Positions 18,560 to 27,563 of a DNA stretch of 64,000 bases are shown in pieces. The notes beneath the pieces were generated by a model. The model had not been told where the DNA came from and did not search any database. It saw only the letters and a program-made list of their open reading frames with translations. The translations under genes and the position numbers were made by a program. The DNA is from Mesorhizobium sp. 131-2-1 (lineage in GTDB: Bacteria > Pseudomonadota > Alphaproteobacteria > Rhizobiales > Rhizobiaceae), in NCBI RefSeq assembly GCF_016756535.1, contig NZ_AP023247.1:4340501-4404500 (forward strand), written 5' to 3'. Each line of letters opens with the position of its first letter. The first letter of the stretch is position 1.

Positions 18560-19675
18560 CTATTTGAGGGCCACCGGGGTCAGCTTGCCGTCGACCTTCC
18601 GCCACTCAAATACGACGAAGCCCGGCTGCTTGATATCCCCCTTGGCGTCATAGGAGATGGTGCCGAGCACGGTCGGGATACCTGCCCCCGAATGGAGAAA
18701 GTCCGACGCAGCCTTGGGGTCGTCGGCTTTCGCCTTGTCGATGGCCTCGGCAAGGATCTGCGTCGCGGCATAGGCATAGAGGGTGACGGCCTCGGTCGGC
18801 ACGTTCTTCGCCTTGAGGTCGGCGACCGCATCCCTGGCCTCGGCGAAGGTCGCCGGATCGGGGAATGACGTCATCAGCGTGCCTACGGCACCGTCGCCGC
18901 CGATGGCGCCGAACTCGCTGTTGGAGATGCCGTCGCCACCCATCAGGATGGTGGTGACGCCCTGGTCGTGCATCTGGCGCACGATCAGCCCGGCCTCGGT
19001 GTGCTGGCCGCCATAATAGACAAGCTCGGCGCCCGATTGCTTGATCTTGGCGACGAGCGGGCTGTAGTCCTTCTCGCCGGGGTTGATTTCCTCGTGCAGC
19101 ACTTCCTTGCCGCCGCCGGCGTTGTAGGCGCGCGCCATCTCGTCAGCGAGGCCCTTACCCGCCGTCGACTTGTCGTCGATGATCGCCACCTTCCTGCCCT
19201 TGAAACGCTCGAGCACGAATTTGGCGGCGATGGTGCCTTGCTGGTCGTCGCGGCCGCAGGCGCGAAAGGCGTCCCACAGGCCGCGCTCGGTGACCATCGG
19301 GTTGGTGGCCGTCGGCGTCACGAATAGCACACCGTTCTCGGCATAGATATCGGAAGCCGGAATGGTGACGCCGGAATTGTAGTGGCCGACGACATAATGC
19401 ACGCCATCGGCGACGAATTTGTTGGCGACCGACACACCCTGCTTCGGGTCGGAGACATCGTCGCCGACCGAGACGGTGAGTTTCTGGCCGAGCACGCCGC
19501 CCCTGGCGTTGATGCGCTCGACCGCCGTCTCGACGCCGACGCGATACTGTTCGCCGTAAGCGGCGTTCGGCCCCGACATCGGACCGGCGACGCCGAGCAC
19601 GATATCCGCCCTGGCGGAACCGGCGGCGGCGGCCGTCATCAGGGCAGCAGTCATCATTCGCAGAATCATGCGCAT
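18560..19675 (-). CDS. Branched-chain amino acid-type ABC substrate-binding protein
   Basis: A 371-residue periplasmic LivK/LivJ-type binding protein. Signal peptide MMTAALMTAAAAGSARADI; the mature start IVLGVAGPMSGPNAAYGEQY is diagnostic. Further family blocks: DVSDPKQGVSVANKFVADGV and VVGHYNSGVTIPASDIY. No liv permease or ATPase genes are adjacent, so it is an orphan that must share a transporter encoded elsewhere. It follows the SHMT-like gene on the same strand after 54 bases, suggesting co-expression around a serine/glycine-like compound. Confidence 0.9.
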   Translation of the reverse strand: MRMILRMMTAALMTAAAAGSARADIVLGVAGPMSGPNAAYGEQYRVGVETAVERINARGGVLGQKLTVSVGDDVSDPKQGVSVANKFVADGVHYVVGHYNSGVTIPASDIYAENGVLFVTPTATNPMVTERGLWDAFRACGRDDQQGTIAAKFVLERFKGRKVAIIDDKSTAGKGLADEMARAYNAGGGKEVLHEEINPGEKDYSPLVAKIKQSGAELVYYGGQHTEAGLIVRQMHDQGVTTILMGGDGISNSEFGAIGGDGAVGTLMTSFPDPATFAEARDAVADLKAKNVPTEAVTLYAYAATQILAEAIDKAKADDPKAASDFLHSGAGIPTVLGTISYDAKGDIKQPGFVVFEWRKVDGKLTPVALK

Positions 19676-19729
19676 TTTATTCCCCTTTGTTTTTGAGAAA
19701 GCGGGCTCCTCGCCCGCGCCTTCAGGCGC

Positions 19730-21052
19730 TCAGGTCACGAAATGCAGTTTTGTGAACCGGCGCCGGAATTCACTGACATCGGCAGCGACCGCGTCCGGCG
19801 CGTCGTTGCCGCGCAGCCCCCTGGCGATGAGCGCGGCAAGCTCGGGCATGTCCTTCTCGGTCATGCCCCAGCGCACGATCTCCGGCGTCCCGAAGCGCAG
19901 GCCGTTCATGTCGCCGTCGACCGCCGCGATCGGCAGGCCGATGCCGCAGGTGAGGATGTTCGCCCGCCTGAGTTTTTTCGCCGCCGCCTGCCCGCCGCCG
20001 AATTCGGCCGCCTGGACGGCGAACTGGTGCGAGGTCGTGTGGCCCTTCGCCGTCGCGAACACCGGCAGGCCGCGCTCCACGAGTTCGCTCGCAAGCGCCT
20101 TGGCGGTGCCGGCCATGGCGGCGGCATAGGCGCGGCCATGCGCCTTCCAGTCGAGCAGCGTGATGGCGAGCGCGGCGGACTTGGCGGCATCGAAATTCGC
20201 CGTCATGCCGGGAAAGGCGATCCTGTCCAGTTTCTCGGCGATGTCGGCGTCGTTGGTGACGATCAGGCCGGAAGGCGGGCCGCCGAGGCTTTTATAGGTG
20301 CTCATCGTGATGAGATGGGCGCCCTCCTCCAGCGGCTGCTGCCAGGCGTGGCCGGCGATCATGCCGCAGAGATGCGCCGCGTCGAACAGCACCAGCGCGC
20401 CGACCTCGTCGGCGATCGCCCGGATCTCGCGGATCGGATGCGGCAGAAGGTTGAGGCTGCTGCCGATGGTGATCATCTTCGGCCGCACCTTGACGGCCAG
20501 TTCGCGCAGCCCGGCGACGTCGACCGTATAGCCATCGGCATCGACGGGCGCCGTATGGATGTCGAGCCCATAAAGCCCGGCGCAGCCGGCCATGTGGTGC
20601 GTGACATGGCCGCCGACGGAGGGCGAAGGCACAATCACGCTGTCGCCGGCCCGCGCCGCGACCATGAAGGCATAGAGGTTGGCAATGGCGCCGGAAGGCA
20701 CACGGATCTCGGCATAGCGGGCGCCGAACACTTCGGCCGCCAGCTCGGCCGCCATGACCTCGATGCGCTCGATGCCTTCCAGCCCCATCTCGTATTTGTC
20801 CCCGGGATAGCCGAGCGACGGGCGCGAGCCGAGGCCGGAGGCAAGCGCGGCCTCAGCCCTGGGGTTCATAACATTGGTCGCCGGATTGAGGTTGACGCAG
20901 TCGGCCTCATGGATGGACCGATTGAGCGCGATGCCCGCCTCGATCGCCGCAACCACGGCGTCGCGCCCCTGCCCGCTCGTTTCCGTGGCGAGCCGCTGGA
21001 TAAAATCCTCAGACTGCGAGGGAACCCAGGGCCTGCGAGCAAGAGCGGTCAT
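19730..21052 (-). CDS. Serine hydroxymethyltransferase-like PLP enzyme
   Basis: A 440-residue fold-type I enzyme related to GlyA. Seen: VNLNPATNVMNPRAEAALAS and LGSRPSLGYPGDKYEMGLEG near the N-terminus, VLFDAAHLCGMIAGHAWQQP with the PLP-binding Asp and His, and the PLP lysine in TMSTYKSLGGPPSG. Canonical GlyA has TTTTHKTLRGPRGG at this point, so the active site is divergent; an alpha-methylserine or threonine-aldolase-like reaction is possible. The ATG at 21052 has GGTGGAGA in front and is preferred over the upstream GTG. Likely operon with the downstream binding protein. Confidence 0.85.
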   Translation of the reverse strand: MTALARRPWVPSQSEDFIQRLATETSGQGRDAVVAAIEAGIALNRSIHEADCVNLNPATNVMNPRAEAALASGLGSRPSLGYPGDKYEMGLEGIERIEVMAAELAAEVFGARYAEIRVPSGAIANLYAFMVAARAGDSVIVPSPSVGGHVTHHMAGCAGLYGLDIHTAPVDADGYTVDVAGLRELAVKVRPKMITIGSSLNLLPHPIREIRAIADEVGALVLFDAAHLCGMIAGHAWQQPLEEGAHLITMSTYKSLGGPPSGLIVTNDADIAEKLDRIAFPGMTANFDAAKSAALAITLLDWKAHGRAYAAAMAGTAKALASELVERGLPVFATAKGHTTSHQFAVQAAEFGGGQAAAKKLRRANILTCGIGLPIAAVDGDMNGLRFGTPEIVRWGMTEKDMPELAALIARGLRGNDAPDAVAADVSEFRRRFTKLHFVT

Positions 21053-21273
21053 TTTTGTCTCCACCGTGATGCTGAATGGTGGCGGCGATGCTATGCCGGC
21101 GCAAACGAGTAGTTCTAGGGGCCAGGCTTAGGAATTTTAGGGGTAGGCATAGTTGGCGGCGACCGGGCCATCTTGAATATCGGACATTCGGGCTCCGACC
21201 GCTTCCCATTGATTGCGCCCGTTTCCTATTGCTCAAGACCGAAAAACAAAGCTTACTGGTCTCGCGAGGGGCC

Positions 21274-22932
21274 ATGTTGACGATTGATGAAGTTGCAGCG
21301 ATTCCGCTGTTTTCGGGTTTGTCGGCGGCTGAGCTGGAGCGTCTTGCGCGAACAGCCGCCGACCTCCACCTCAGTGCTGGAGAGTTCGCGGTTCACGAGG
21401 GCGGCGAGGCCGCGCTCTTTGCCGTCATCTCCGGCAAGATCGAAGTGGTGAAGACGTTCGACGGGGTCGAGCGGACACTTGGCTGGCGACTGCCGGGAAC
21501 GATCTTCGGCGAGGTGCCGATTTCCCTTGGCACGAGTTTCCCCGGCGGCTACCGCGCTGCCGAACCATCCCGCGTCCTACGGCTCGAGGTTCAGCAGTAT
21601 TATGCCGTCGCGGCGGTTTCCAAGGATGTGGCCCAGAAGCTCAGCGCCCTTGCCCGCGAGCGGATGGGCGGGCTGCAGAGCATTACCGCGGAACCGCAGA
21701 AGCCGCGCGTGACGCTGATCGGGCATCGCTGGGACACGGCTTGCGGCGAACTGCGCCGGTTTCTGGCCCGCAACCAGATCTCGTTCACCTGGCTGTTGCC
21801 CGGCACGCCGGACGCGGAGGCTTTCTGGGCGGCGGCAGGCAAGCCGGCCATTGACGGTCCGGTGGCGCGGCTGGCGGATGGGGAGATGATCGAAGGACCG
21901 GCCGTGCGCGATCTCGCCAATCGCCTCGGACTGCAGACACGTCCGCACAGCGCCGAGTACGATGTCGCGATCGTCGGCGGCGGCCCCGCCGGCCTTGCGG
22001 CGGCGGTCTACGGCGCATCCGAGGGGCTGCGCACCATCGTGGTCGAGCGCGAAGCGCCCGGCGGCCAGGCGGGCACATCGTCCCGGATCGAGAACTATCT
22101 CGGCTTTCCGAGCGGCATTTCCGGTGACGAGCTTGCCAGTCGCGCGCTGCAGCAGGCAAGGCGGCTGGGCGCCGAAATCCTGGTCACCCGCGCGGTCGCC
22201 GGCATCGATCCGGCGACGCACCAGGTGTTTCTCGACGGCACCGATGTCGTTCGGGCGCGCAGCCTCATCCTGGCAACGGGCGTGGCATGGCGTCGTCTCG
22301 CCATCGATGGTTTCGACCGGCTGATCGGCAAGGGTGTCTATTATGGCGCCGCGCGCAGCGAGGCGAGCGCCACCCATGGCCTGGATGTCTTCCTGATCGG
22401 CGCCGGCAACTCGGCCGGACAGGCGGCGCTGCATTTTTCCGGCCACGCGCGCACCGTGACGCTGCTCGTGCGCGGCCAGTCCATCGCCGACAGCATGTCC
22501 CACTACCTGATCGAGCAGCTGCGAGCGAAGTCGAACGTGAAGGTGCGGCTTCGCTGCGAGGTCCAGGCCGTGCACGGCGAGACCAGCCTTCAAGCGATCG
22601 ACATCCTCGACAAGACCAGCAACGAGGTGAGCCGGCACGAGGCTGGCGGGCTGTTCGTTTTCATCGGCGCCAACGCCGAGACCGAGTGGCTGCCGCAAGA
22701 CGTCGCTCGTGACGCACGCGGCTATGTACTGACCGGGGACGACGTGAAGAAGGCCGGGCGCTGGTCGCACGGCCGCGATCCATATCTGCTCGAGACGAGC
22801 GCGCCCGGCGTCTTTGCCTGCGGCGACGTGCGCCTCAGTCCGGTCAAGCGGGTTGCGTCAGCCGTCGGCGAAGGCAGCATGGCGATCGCCTTCGTCCACC
22901 AGTACCTGGCGAATGACGAGAGGCACGGCTAG
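21274..22932 (+). CDS. cNMP-binding domain / thioredoxin-reductase-like FAD oxidoreductase
   Basis: A 552-residue fusion. Residues 1-~125 are a cyclic-nucleotide-type effector domain (IPLFSGLSAAELERLARTAA, IFGEVPISLG). A short thioredoxin-fold-like stretch follows near 150-220 (VTLIGHRWDTACGELRRFLA). From ~229 a thioredoxin-reductase-like flavoprotein is seen: IVGGGPAGLAAAVYGASEGL, GQAGTSSRIENYLGFPSGIS, LIGAGNSAGQAALHFSGHA and the FAD-closing VFACGDVRLSPVKRVASAVG. The CxxC redox pair expected after GVYY is absent (GVYYGAARSEAS), so classical thioredoxin reduction is unlikely. The start at 21274 has a GCGAGGGG Shine-Dalgarno. Confidence 0.9.
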   Translation: MLTIDEVAAIPLFSGLSAAELERLARTAADLHLSAGEFAVHEGGEAALFAVISGKIEVVKTFDGVERTLGWRLPGTIFGEVPISLGTSFPGGYRAAEPSRVLRLEVQQYYAVAAVSKDVAQKLSALARERMGGLQSITAEPQKPRVTLIGHRWDTACGELRRFLARNQISFTWLLPGTPDAEAFWAAAGKPAIDGPVARLADGEMIEGPAVRDLANRLGLQTRPHSAEYDVAIVGGGPAGLAAAVYGASEGLRTIVVEREAPGGQAGTSSRIENYLGFPSGISGDELASRALQQARRLGAEILVTRAVAGIDPATHQVFLDGTDVVRARSLILATGVAWRRLAIDGFDRLIGKGVYYGAARSEASATHGLDVFLIGAGNSAGQAALHFSGHARTVTLLVRGQSIADSMSHYLIEQLRAKSNVKVRLRCEVQAVHGETSLQAIDILDKTSNEVSRHEAGGLFVFIGANAETEWLPQDVARDARGYVLTGDDVKKAGRWSHGRDPYLLETSAPGVFACGDVRLSPVKRVASAVGEGSMAIAFVHQYLANDERHG

Positions 22933-23149
22933 GCCGGACGCGCGTGGGTCAAAGCGACGACCTCCTGCCTTTGGCGGGGCGGCCCCCTCGTCAGGGCGCC
23001 ATTTTAGCTATAAATTGACTATCGAAGCCGACCTCGACGCTGTCTTAAGGCCGACCGCTATTTCAGCATGCCCAAGTACGTATGTGCACATGGGCTCAAG
23101 CCACCCGCCCGCACATCCGTTGTGGATTGACCCGCGAGGAGGGATCAGC

Positions 23150-23824
23150 ATGTCAGAACGTCTCGATAGAGGCCCGCTGCACCTTGGGGAAACGGCGCCC
23201 AATTTCGTGCTCGACGCGATTACCCGCGAGGGCAAGATCGCCATCGACGATTTCCGCGGCGAGAAACCAGTGCTGGTTGGGCTGTATCGAGGTCTCCATT
23301 GTCCTTTTTGCAGGCGTCATATCGCGACGATTTCGCGGCTCACCCCAGCCCTCCACGAGAAGGGCATCGAAAGCCTGACGGTGGTCAACACGCCTATCGA
23401 GCGGGCGCGCCTCTATCTGCGGTACCATCCGATGGTTGGTTTGCTTGCGGCATCCGATCCGGAGCGGACTTCACATCGCGCCTTTGGCCTGCCGAATATG
23501 CAGATCACCGAAGACGAGAGCGCTTGGCCGCAAAAGGTTTCGATGAGCGATGTGAAGGCTATGCGGCTCAACGTGCCGGGCGAAATGCCTGAGCCGATGG
23601 ATCCGTTTACCACGCTCGAATATCTGAACAAAAAAGACAATTACGATATCACTGAAGCGGACCAGCAAATGATGGCTACCGGCGTGGGCCAGCTCGTGGG
23701 CCAGTTCCTGCTCGACCGCAACGGCGTCGTTCGCTGGACGTTCTCCGAGGTTTTCGATGGCGGCTTGGGCGCCCACCCGAGCTCTGAGACGATGATGTCG
23801 GTCGCGTCGCAAATCGGAAGGTAA
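23150..23824 (+). CDS. Peroxiredoxin-like (AhpC/TSA family) protein
   Basis: A 224-residue thioredoxin-fold protein. The N-terminus LGETAPNFVLDAITREGKIA and the active-site segment LYRGLHCPFCRRHIATISRL place it in the peroxiredoxin-like AhpC/TSA group; the CPFC pair supplies peroxidatic and possibly resolving thiols. FLLDRNGVVRWTF near the C-terminus is typical. The ATG at 23150 has AGGAGGGAT ahead of it. It follows the flavoprotein gene on the same strand and precedes OsmC, consistent with a peroxide or thiol defence group. Confidence 0.88.
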   Translation: MSERLDRGPLHLGETAPNFVLDAITREGKIAIDDFRGEKPVLVGLYRGLHCPFCRRHIATISRLTPALHEKGIESLTVVNTPIERARLYLRYHPMVGLLAASDPERTSHRAFGLPNMQITEDESAWPQKVSMSDVKAMRLNVPGEMPEPMDPFTTLEYLNKKDNYDITEADQQMMATGVGQLVGQFLLDRNGVVRWTFSEVFDGGLGAHPSSETMMSVASQIGR

Positions 23825-24154
23825 GGAGCAGCTTCGGTAGTGGCTGGCGCGTTGAACCGGTCGGCCGGCCGCGCGGTGCCTATGCAGGCCCAGGCGGGTG
23901 CGCCTTGGCCGTGCAATCGTCGCTGCCGGCCTGATCATGTCGCATCGTTGAGCGCCCGTGCGCACGATGACACCCTGGGCACCCTGAGCCTGCGAAGGCG
24001 CAACTCGGCGCATGAGGGCCCGCCATGCGGCTGCGGAATCACCTTGTCGAAACGCGTGGCTGCCCATACCATGTCAGGTCATGGTGAAATCTGATCAGGA
24101 GGTCAGTGGAATCGGTCGGGTTTTTGAGCCAGTGCAAGGTAGGGAGGATAAATT
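23825..24154. other. Intergenic region between peroxiredoxin and osmC genes
   Basis: 330 bp with no convincing gene. Open frames lack ribosome sites and family character. A GGGAGG ribosome site for the osmC-type gene lies at its right edge. Confidence 0.55.
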
Positions 24155-24712
24155 ATGGCTTCCGCAGTACAGGCCGACAATGGCGTCAACGTAGAGGCGC
24201 TGCTCGCCGCAAAAGAAGCGCTTACCAACGCCCCGGAGGCCGCGCAGTTCAAGTGGCGCGCGGCTTGCGAATGGAAGGACGGCACCCATAGCCACTCGAC
24301 GGTCGAGAGCTTTTACGGTCTCGGCCAGGACCAGCATCGCAAGACCACCTTCGCATTCGACGCCGACCATCCGGAGGTCTTCGCTTCCCTGGATCAGGGC
24401 GCCACGCCTGTCGAATACGTGCTGGTCGGGCTGGCCAGTTGCCTGACCGCCGGCATCGCCGCGGTTGCCCAGAACCGGAACATCCAGTTGAAGTCGGTGA
24501 AGGCGACCATCGAAGGCGACATGGATATCGCGGGCATTCTCGGCATCGACAGCGACGTCCGCAACGGCTTCAGCGGCATCACGGTGAAGTACGCCATCGA
24601 TGCCGACGCCAAGCGCGAGGACATCGAGGCGCTCGTCGCCCAGTCGCAGAAGCGGTCGGCGGTCTACGACATTGTCACCAATCCTACGAACGTCACGGTC
24701 GTGGTGAACTGA
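24155..24712 (+). CDS. OsmC family protein
   Basis: A 185-residue OsmC-fold protein. Seen: FKWRAACEWKDGTHSHSTVE, the helix LVGLASCLTAGIAAVAQNRN with the conserved cysteine, and the C-terminal QSQKRSAVYDIVTNPTNVTV. In peroxidase-type OsmC/Ohr a second cysteine occupies the position that is Ser here (RSAVYD), so it belongs to the one-cysteine subgroup and direct thiol peroxidase activity is doubtful. GGGAGG precedes the ATG. Neighbour of a peroxiredoxin and two flavoproteins. Confidence 0.88.
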   Translation: MASAVQADNGVNVEALLAAKEALTNAPEAAQFKWRAACEWKDGTHSHSTVESFYGLGQDQHRKTTFAFDADHPEVFASLDQGATPVEYVLVGLASCLTAGIAAVAQNRNIQLKSVKATIEGDMDIAGILGIDSDVRNGFSGITVKYAIDADAKREDIEALVAQSQKRSAVYDIVTNPTNVTVVVN

Positions 24713-24753
24713 AAGGCGCTTCGAACCGTAGACTCGCCTGATGAGAGGGCGCG

Positions 24754-26001
24754 ATTAGTTCCGTCACCACAGTGATCGTCGGCGCGGGGCACGCGGGGCT
24801 CGCGATGAGCCGCTGCCTCGCGGAGCGCTCTATCGACCATGTGCTGCTGGAGCGCGGCGAGGTCGCCCATAGCTGGCGCACCGAGCGATGGGATTCGCTG
24901 CGGCTGCTGACCCCGAACTGGCAGAGCCGGCTGCCCGGCTTCCGCTATGACGGCGACGACCCCGACGGCTACCGGACGCTGCCGGAGGTGATCGAGTTCC
25001 TCGGCGACTATGCCAGGGCGATCTCGGCTCCGGTCAGGACCCAGACGACCGTTATATCGGTTCGCAGCGAGGGGGCGGGATATCTCGTGCGCACGGACCG
25101 CGGCGAGTGGCGCTGCCGGACCGTCGTGCTGGCGTCGGGCGCGTGCAATATCGCGCGCCTGCCTGATTTCGCCGTGCGCGTGCCGCCGCCGATCGCCATG
25201 CTGACGGCGCAGTCCTACCGCAATCCGGGCCAGGTCGCCGACGGTGGCGTGATGGTGGTGGGCGCGTCGTCGAGCGGCACCCAGATCGCACAGGAGCTGC
25301 AGCGTTCGGGGCGTCAGGTGACCCTGTCGGTGGGCGAGCACATCCGGGCGCCCCGCGTCTATCGCGGCAAGGATCTGGAATGGTGGATGGATGCCGCCGG
25401 CGTGCTCGACGAGCGCTACGACGAGGTCGACGACATCAGGCGGGCGCGACGGGTCCCTTCGCTGCAGCTTGCCGGCACGCCCGACCGCACCACCCTCGAC
25501 CTCAATGTGCTGGTCGGCCTCGGCGTCAGGCTCGTCGGCCGTCTCGCCGGCATCACCGAAGATGGCAAGGCCCAGTTTGCGGGGTCGCTGCGCAACATGT
25601 GCGCGCTGTCCGATCTCAAGATGGCCCGGCTGCTCGACCTCATCGACGAATGGGCGCGCGACAACGGCCTGGACGCGACGGTCGGGCCGCCGGATCGCCT
25701 GCCGCCGACCCGTGTCGAGGACAACCCGCCGCTCGGCCTCGACCTCGCCGCAGGCGCGATCAGGACGATCATCTGGGCCACTGGCTACCGGCCGGACTAC
25801 TCCTGGCTGGAACTGCCGGTCCTCGACCGCAAGGGTTACGTCCGCCACGACGGCGGCGTTGCCGACCATCCCGGCCTGTACGTGATGGGGATGCAGTTCC
25901 TGCGCCGCCGCAAGTCAGCGCTGATCGATGGCGCCGGCGACGACGCGCGCGATCTCAGCGACCATCTGGCGTCGTACCTCGGGCGAGATTCAACGTGCTA
26001 G
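24754..26001 (+). CDS. Flavin-containing monooxygenase / CzcO-like oxidoreductase
   Basis: About 415 residues. First Rossmann motif TVIVGAGHAGLAMSRCLAER for FAD, the FMO-type block LLTPNWQSRLPGFRYDGDDP, second Rossmann motif VMVVGASSSGTQIAQELQRS for NADPH and the closing TIIWATGYRPDYSWLELP. The reading frame is open only from 24745. The first ATG/GTG/TTG-type start is the GTG at 24772, which falls inside the first beta strand; an ATT at 24754 with GAGAGGG five bases before it would give a normal N-terminus (ISSVTTVIVGAG), so I propose an ATT start. The substrate is unknown; sulfur or amine oxygenation is typical of the family. Confidence 0.82.
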   Translation: MSSVTTVIVGAGHAGLAMSRCLAERSIDHVLLERGEVAHSWRTERWDSLRLLTPNWQSRLPGFRYDGDDPDGYRTLPEVIEFLGDYARAISAPVRTQTTVISVRSEGAGYLVRTDRGEWRCRTVVLASGACNIARLPDFAVRVPPPIAMLTAQSYRNPGQVADGGVMVVGASSSGTQIAQELQRSGRQVTLSVGEHIRAPRVYRGKDLEWWMDAAGVLDERYDEVDDIRRARRVPSLQLAGTPDRTTLDLNVLVGLGVRLVGRLAGITEDGKAQFAGSLRNMCALSDLKMARLLDLIDEWARDNGLDATVGPPDRLPPTRVEDNPPLGLDLAAGAIRTIIWATGYRPDYSWLELPVLDRKGYVRHDGGVADHPGLYVMGMQFLRRRKSALIDGAGDDARDLSDHLASYLGRDSTC

Positions 26002-26034
26002 CCGACGCAGGCCCGCAGCAGTTGCACAAGACAT

Positions 26035-26931
26035 TCAGGGCAGCGGGATCGGCTTGTCACTGAGTGTGCGCAAGTAGGCAATTACGTCTGTTCGTTCGGT
26101 GTCGTCCGGAACACCAGGCGTCTCCATGTAGACGCCGGGCGTGGTGAGCATGGGCCCAAAGAGATATCTGTTCAGGTCCTCGTAGGTCCACACGCCTTCC
26201 CAGCCGAGCAAAGCTTCGGAGTAGCGCATTTTTGGCATAGAGGCCTTGTCGCGGCCGACGACGTTCCACAAGTTCGGCCCCGTCTTGGTCTCTCCCTGCG
26301 ACACGGCATTGTGGCAACCGGCACACAGGCGGGTGAAGTGGGTTCGGCCCTTCTCGACATCGGCAGTAGCCAACTTCATCGAGATCGGAGCTGGTGTGGG
26401 CAAGACGACGCCGTGCGACATGAGATAGTCGGCAACTTCGCGTTGCCCCTTGAATTTTGCCAGATGGATCGGTGTCTTGCCGTCCTTTGTCTTCGCATTC
26501 ACGTCGGCGCCGGCCTCGACCAGTGCCTTCACGCAATCGAGGCAACCGAGATTGACCGCGATGTGGATAGCGTTTTCGCGGCTGCGCTTCGAATTTGGAT
26601 TTGCGCCCGCGTCCAGCAACAGCTTGATCAAGTCGATCCTGCGTTTTGCCAAAGCCGGCATGAGCGCAGGACCCAAAAGCGGTGTCGGGGCGGCGTTGAC
26701 GTCGGCACCGCGTTCAATGAGCATTTTTGCCGCTGCAAGATGGCCACCCTTGACCGCAAGATAGAGTGGTGTCGCTTTCCCATCGCTCTCATCAACGCCG
26801 GCACCAGCGTCCAGCGCTGCCGTGATCCCCGCGACATCGCCCTTCGTGGCGGCGTCGTGGATGGCGGCGGCATGCGATGCAATCGGAATGTGTAGAAGCA
26901 CCAACAGAATGAAAGGCAAGAACCCGCGCAT
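26035..26931 (-). CDS. Ankyrin-repeat protein fused to a class I cytochrome c
   Basis: A 298-residue exported protein. Signal peptide RGFLPFILLVLLHIPIASHA. Residues ~25-180 are about four ankyrin repeats (e.g. TPLYLAVKGGHLAAAKMLIE, NAIHIAVNLGCLDCVKALVE). Residues ~195-298 are a cytochrome c domain with the haem motif CAGCH and the C-terminal Met-ligand region, ending [23 protein letters not shown] lies six bases before the ATG at 26931, which I chose over 26949. The ankyrin part may dock the cytochrome to a periplasmic partner. It is last in the minus-strand run after the methanethiol oxidase group. Confidence 0.87.
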   Translation of the reverse strand: MRGFLPFILLVLLHIPIASHAAAIHDAATKGDVAGITAALDAGAGVDESDGKATPLYLAVKGGHLAAAKMLIERGADVNAAPTPLLGPALMPALAKRRIDLIKLLLDAGANPNSKRSRENAIHIAVNLGCLDCVKALVEAGADVNAKTKDGKTPIHLAKFKGQREVADYLMSHGVVLPTPAPISMKLATADVEKGRTHFTRLCAGCHNAVSQGETKTGPNLWNVVGRDKASMPKMRYSEALLGWEGVWTYEDLNRYLFGPMLTTPGVYMETPGVPDDTERTDVIAYLRTLSDKPIPLP

Positions 26932-27104
26932 TAGCATCTCCCAAGGCAAGCCTGAGGATCCGGCACGATTTCAAAACGGCAAAGCCTACCTCAAAATCGC
27001 CGATCGAGACAGTGGCTTCGGGTGTGTGAGTCCACGGCCTGGCAGAACCAACGCCAACACCAAAGGGACCAGGCTGGTCACCTGCGATTTCCGCGACCCT
27101 GCAA

Positions 27105-27563
27105 TCAAATTCCCAGATGCAACTTCGGCTTCCAGAACGGGCGGAACAATTCGATCTTGGGACAGCGGTTCATCACCACTTTCAAGCCCGCGTCCTCCGC
27201 CAGCCGGGCGGCAGCGTCATCGCGCACGCCAATCTGACCCCACAGAACCTTGGCATGAATTGCGATGGCCTCCTGCGCAACCTCCAGCAGATCCTCAGAG
27301 CGGCGAAACACCTCGACCATGTCGACAAGCCGATCGATGGCCGCCAGCGACGGGTACACCTTGAGCCCTCGAATTTCCTCGACACCGGAACTGGGGTTGA
27401 CCGGGATCATGTCGTAGCCGGTTTCGTGCAGCACCCTGAGGACACCATAGGAGAACTTGGTCCTGTCGGGGCTGGCTCCCACCATCGCGATGGTTTTGAC
27501 CGATTTCAGAATGTCCTGCAGATAAGCCTCCGGATAGGGCTCATCGTGATTCATATGGGTCAT
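27105..27563 (-). CDS. CoA-binding domain protein (YccU-like)
   Basis: A 152-residue Rossmann-fold protein of the CoA-binding family. Seen: KTIAMVGASPDRTKFSYGVL (nucleotide motif), HETGYDMIPVNPSSGVEEIR and KVLWGQIGVRDDAAARLAED, with VVMNRCPKIE near the end. Members are small cytosolic proteins thought to bind CoA or related thiols; reaction unknown. It overlaps the ferredoxin gene by four bases and is third in a tight operon with the methanethiol oxidase-type gene. Confidence 0.88.
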   Translation of the reverse strand: MTHMNHDEPYPEAYLQDILKSVKTIAMVGASPDRTKFSYGVLRVLHETGYDMIPVNPSSGVEEIRGLKVYPSLAAIDRLVDMVEVFRRSEDLLEVAQEAIAIHAKVLWGQIGVRDDAAARLAEDAGLKVVMNRCPKIELFRPFWKPKLHLGI

